Source of the DNA: Marinoscillum sp964351885
Lineage (GTDB): Bacteria > Bacteroidota > Bacteroidia > Cytophagales > Cyclobacteriaceae
Reading direction: 5' to 3'
Assembly: GCA_964351885.1 (NCBI GenBank)
Contig: CAYGPP010000001.1
Location: 1 to 64,000, forward strand
DNA length: 64,000 bases
A program made the translations under genes and the position numbers. Shown here one piece after another: positions 61,837 to 64,000 of this stretch (positions within the stretch are counted from its first letter, which is position 1; every line of letters begins with the position of its first letter). Under the pieces are notes generated by a model. The model was not told the DNA's origin, ran no database searches, and saw only the letters and a program-made list of their open reading frames with translations.

Positions 61837-64000
61837 TTATAGTTTTTCAGCTAGGTATTTAGCTGTATGATTTTCCTTAGACTTTATCATGTCTTCTGGC
61901 AGCCCTTCGAAGCAAACATGTCCCCCATTTTCGCCACCTTCCGGACCTAAGTCTATAATCCAGTCTGCATTCTTAACGACTTCCATGTTGTGCTCAATGA
62001 TTAATACAGAGTTACCATCATTAACCAATGCGTTGAGCGCGTCAAGTAGCTTCTTAATGTCATGAAAGTGTAAGCCTGTAGTTGGTTCATCGAAGATGAA
62101 CAATACATGGCCTTTTTTGATATTTCCCCCTCTTCCGAGGAATGACGCTAGTTTCACACGCTGAGCTTCTCCACCACTTAGTGAACTGGAGGATTGCCCA
62201 AGCTTGATATACCCTAACCCTACATCAAACAATGGACGGATTTTATTGATAATAGAGGTCTTGTCCGAAAAGAACTCTATGGCCTCCTCAATGGTCAAAT
62301 TAAGAATCTCAGAAATATCTTTTTCTTTGTATTTAACTTCTAAAATCTCTTTTTTGAATCGTTTTCCTCTGCAGTTCTCACATTCCAGATGCAAATCTGC
62401 CATGAATTGCATTTCTATTTTGACCGTACCCTCCCCTTCACAAACGTCGCATCGACCACCATCTACGTTGAAAGAGAAATGTGCGGGTTTAAAACCATTG
62501 GTTTTTGAAGCTGGTAATTCGCTAAACAGCTGGCGAATGACATCATAAGCCTTGACGTAGGTGACAGGGTTAGACCGTGAACTCTTACCGATTGGGTTCT
62601 GATCCACAAATTCTATCTGATCGATCTTTCGATAATCTCCTGATAGTTTTTCGTATTTCCCTGTCGCTTCGCCACTAATCCCCAAATTTTTACCAATGGC
62701 TGGATAGAGTATCTTTTTGACTAATGTCGATTTACCTGAGCCACTTACTCCGGTGATCACGGTCATAATTCCCAGAGGAAACGTGACTGATATATTCTTC
62801 AAGTTGTTCTCTCGTGCTTTTTCGATGGTGAAAGACTGGTTCCACTTTCTCCGTTGTTTGGGTAAGTCGATGGTTTCTTCTCCTAGCAAATACTTAGAAG
62901 TAAAAGAATCCGTCTTTTTAGTCATTTCATCTATTCGACCCTGGAAAACTAACTCTCCTCCATGTGTGCCTGCTGCAGGCCCTATATCTATGATCTGATC
63001 AGCAGCTTCCATCACTTTTTCTTCATGTTCAACTACGATGACGGAGTTTCCGAGTCTCTTCAGCTCTAGTAGGACTTCAATTAACCTATCCGTATCTCTT
63101 GGGTGTAAACCAATGCTTGGTTCATCTAATATGTACATGGAACCCACCAGTGCACTACCAAGCGATGTTGCCAATTTTATTCGCTGAAACTCTCCCCCAG
63201 ACAGGGTGTTTGTAAGTCTATTTAATGAAAGATAACCGAGTCCTACTTTTTCGAGATAGGAGAGCCTGTTAGTGATTTCACTCAGTATCCTTTTGGCCAC
63301 AGCCCGCTGATGGTCTGTTAATTTCAATTCTTTAAAAAAAACTGAAAGTTGATCAACCGGCATCAAAACAAGATCCGTCAATGATGAGTCATTGACCCGA
63401 ACATAACTTGCGTCTTTGCGCAATCTTGTGCCTCTACAATCAGGGCAAACAGTTCTTCCGCGATATCTGGAGAGCATTACGCGGTATTGAATCTTGTAAG
63501 TTTGAGATTCTAAGAATGTGAAAAACTGATCCAACCCTTCAAAGAATTCATTGCCCTTCCAGAGTAATTCATACTCTGCCTTGGTCAATTCATTTACTGG
63601 TCGGTGTATAGGAAAATCAAACCTGATACCATTCCTTAACAATGGCTCTTGCCATTTCTGCATAGTTTCGCCTCGCCATGGCGCAATTGCCCCTTCATAG
63701 ACGGATAAATTAGGGTCAGGAATGACCATTTCTGGGTCGATTCCCAATATTCGGCCAAAGCCTTCGCATCGCCTACATGCGCCGTAAGGATTGTTAAAAG
63801 CAAAGAGATTAATGCTTGGCTCTTCGAACCTAATTCCGTCCAATTCAAAAAGATCTGAAAACGTCTTTGTCTCATGACCAACCATAGTCACCTTGCAATG
63901 ACCTTCTCCTTCGAAAAAAGCGGTTTGAACTGAATCTGCCAATCGAAACTGTGTTTCTTCATCACTCTTTACAGCAGCACGATCAATGAGTATTTCAAGT
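61837..64000 (-). CDS. uvrA: Excinuclease ABC subunit A, C-terminal ~720 residues (5' end beyond window)
   Basis: The frame is open to the right edge, beginning LEILIDRAAVKSDEE at 63999, so the true start lies outside; the TTG at 63942 is only an internal codon. Visible: the zinc module CRRCEGFG, VCPDCRGTRLR, the first signature LSGGEFQRIKL, the second Walker A VSGSGKST, a zinc finger CDVCEGEG...CENCRGKR, the second signature LSGGEAQRVKL and Walker B VLFIFDEPTTGLH. UvrA dimers recognise bulky DNA damage and load UvrB in nucleotide excision repair. Confidence 0.97.
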   Translation of the reverse strand, partial: LEILIDRAAVKSDEETQFRLADSVQTAFFEGEGHCKVTMVGHETKTFSDLFELDGIRFEEPSINLFAFNNPYGACRRCEGFGRILGIDPEMVIPDPNLSVYEGAIAPWRGETMQKWQEPLLRNGIRFDFPIHRPVNELTKAEYELLWKGNEFFEGLDQFFTFLESQTYKIQYRVMLSRYRGRTVCPDCRGTRLRKDASYVRVNDSSLTDLVLMPVDQLSVFFKELKLTDHQRAVAKRILSEITNRLSYLEKVGLGYLSLNRLTNTLSGGEFQRIKLATSLGSALVGSMYILDEPSIGLHPRDTDRLIEVLLELKRLGNSVIVVEHEEKVMEAADQIIDIGPAAGTHGGELVFQGRIDEMTKKTDSFTSKYLLGEETIDLPKQRRKWNQSFTIEKARENNLKNISVTFPLGIMTVITGVSGSGKSTLVKKILYPAIGKNLGISGEATGKYEKLSGDYRKIDQIEFVDQNPIGKSSRSNPVTYVKAYDVIRQLFSELPASKTNGFKPAHFSFNVDGGRCDVCEGEGTVKIEMQFMADLHLECENCRGKRFKKEILEVKYKEKDISEILNLTIEEAIEFFSDKTSIINKIRPLFDVGLGYIKLGQSSSSLSGGEAQRVKLASFLGRGGNIKKGHVLFIFDEPTTGLHFHDIKKLLDALNALVNDGNSVLIIEHNMEVVKNADWIIDLGPEGGENGGHVCFEGLPEDMIKSKENHTAKYLAEKL

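Noticed and set aside
63636..63881. 81-residue minus-strand frame inside uvrA
   Set aside because: Out-of-frame shadow of uvrA zinc-module coding sequence.

Overview
The window is an ordinary, gene-dense stretch of a chromosome from a member of the Bacteroidota, most likely the order Cytophagales. The evidence is a MurF-alanine racemase fusion, a TonB-dependent receptor with an N-terminal carboxypeptidase-like domain, a RemB/Wzi-type outer-membrane barrel, PD40-OmpA proteins, DUF5522 and a cysteine-bearing ornithine aminotransferase. Several promoters fit the Bacteroidota pattern TTTG-N19-TAnnTTTG, and Shine-Dalgarno sequences are largely absent. No rRNA, tRNA, CRISPR array, insertion sequence, integrase or phage gene was seen. 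One 10-N assembly gap lies inside a dipeptidase gene. Both window ends cut genes: a universal stress protein tail on the left and uvrA on the right.

Layout. 1-7.2 kb: UspA tail, GNAT acetyltransferase, murF-alr, a lipoprotein, an NRDE/TANGO2 protein, a degenerate CPBP protein, rmuC and a possible 53-residue gene. 7.2-12.6 kb (mostly minus strand): DUF2975-XRE-CPBP-hemB as one likely operon, a Ycf48-like lipoprotein behind a 5' hairpin, an XRE regulator with a membrane domain, and a DUF84 NTPase. 12.7-15.4 kb: EamA exporter and DUF4153 membrane protein. 15.7-22.2 kb (minus): a secreted protein with its own terminator, then a signalling cluster of two paralogous TPR histidine kinases, one NarL-type regulator and a TSUP exporter. 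22.3-31.4 kb: ornithine aminotransferase, DUF5522, L28, two peptidases (M1, M24), an MsbA-type ABC exporter and a RemB-like barrel. 31.5-42 kb (plus): L31, GlmU-like protein, holB-rimB-rimK-hemC with overlapping junctions, a cyclophilin lipoprotein, an RmlD-like reductase, DUF6265, an aldo/keto reductase with a broken catalytic tetrad, and a TonB receptor. 42-55 kb: AsmA, aldehyde dehydrogenase plus lipoprotein, a transglutaminase-like protein, two OmpA proteins, an M23 peptidase, DsbD and an M20 dipeptidase. 55-64 kb (minus): a 1642-residue secreted protein of unknown function, prmA, tpiA and uvrA.

Working together. Envelope biology dominates: murF-alr and M23 (peptidoglycan), DsbD (periplasmic reductant), OmpA proteins (cell-wall anchoring), AsmA, the TonB receptor and the RemB-like barrel. 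hemB and hemC are both present but in separate operons. RimB and RimK form a known partnership around ribosomal protein S6 glutamylation. I did not find a defence system, biosynthetic cluster or clearly new mobile element. The best candidates for undescribed biology are the 1642-residue DPW-repeat protein, the twin-kinase/TSUP cluster, several family members with altered active sites, and compact inverted repeats at gene starts.
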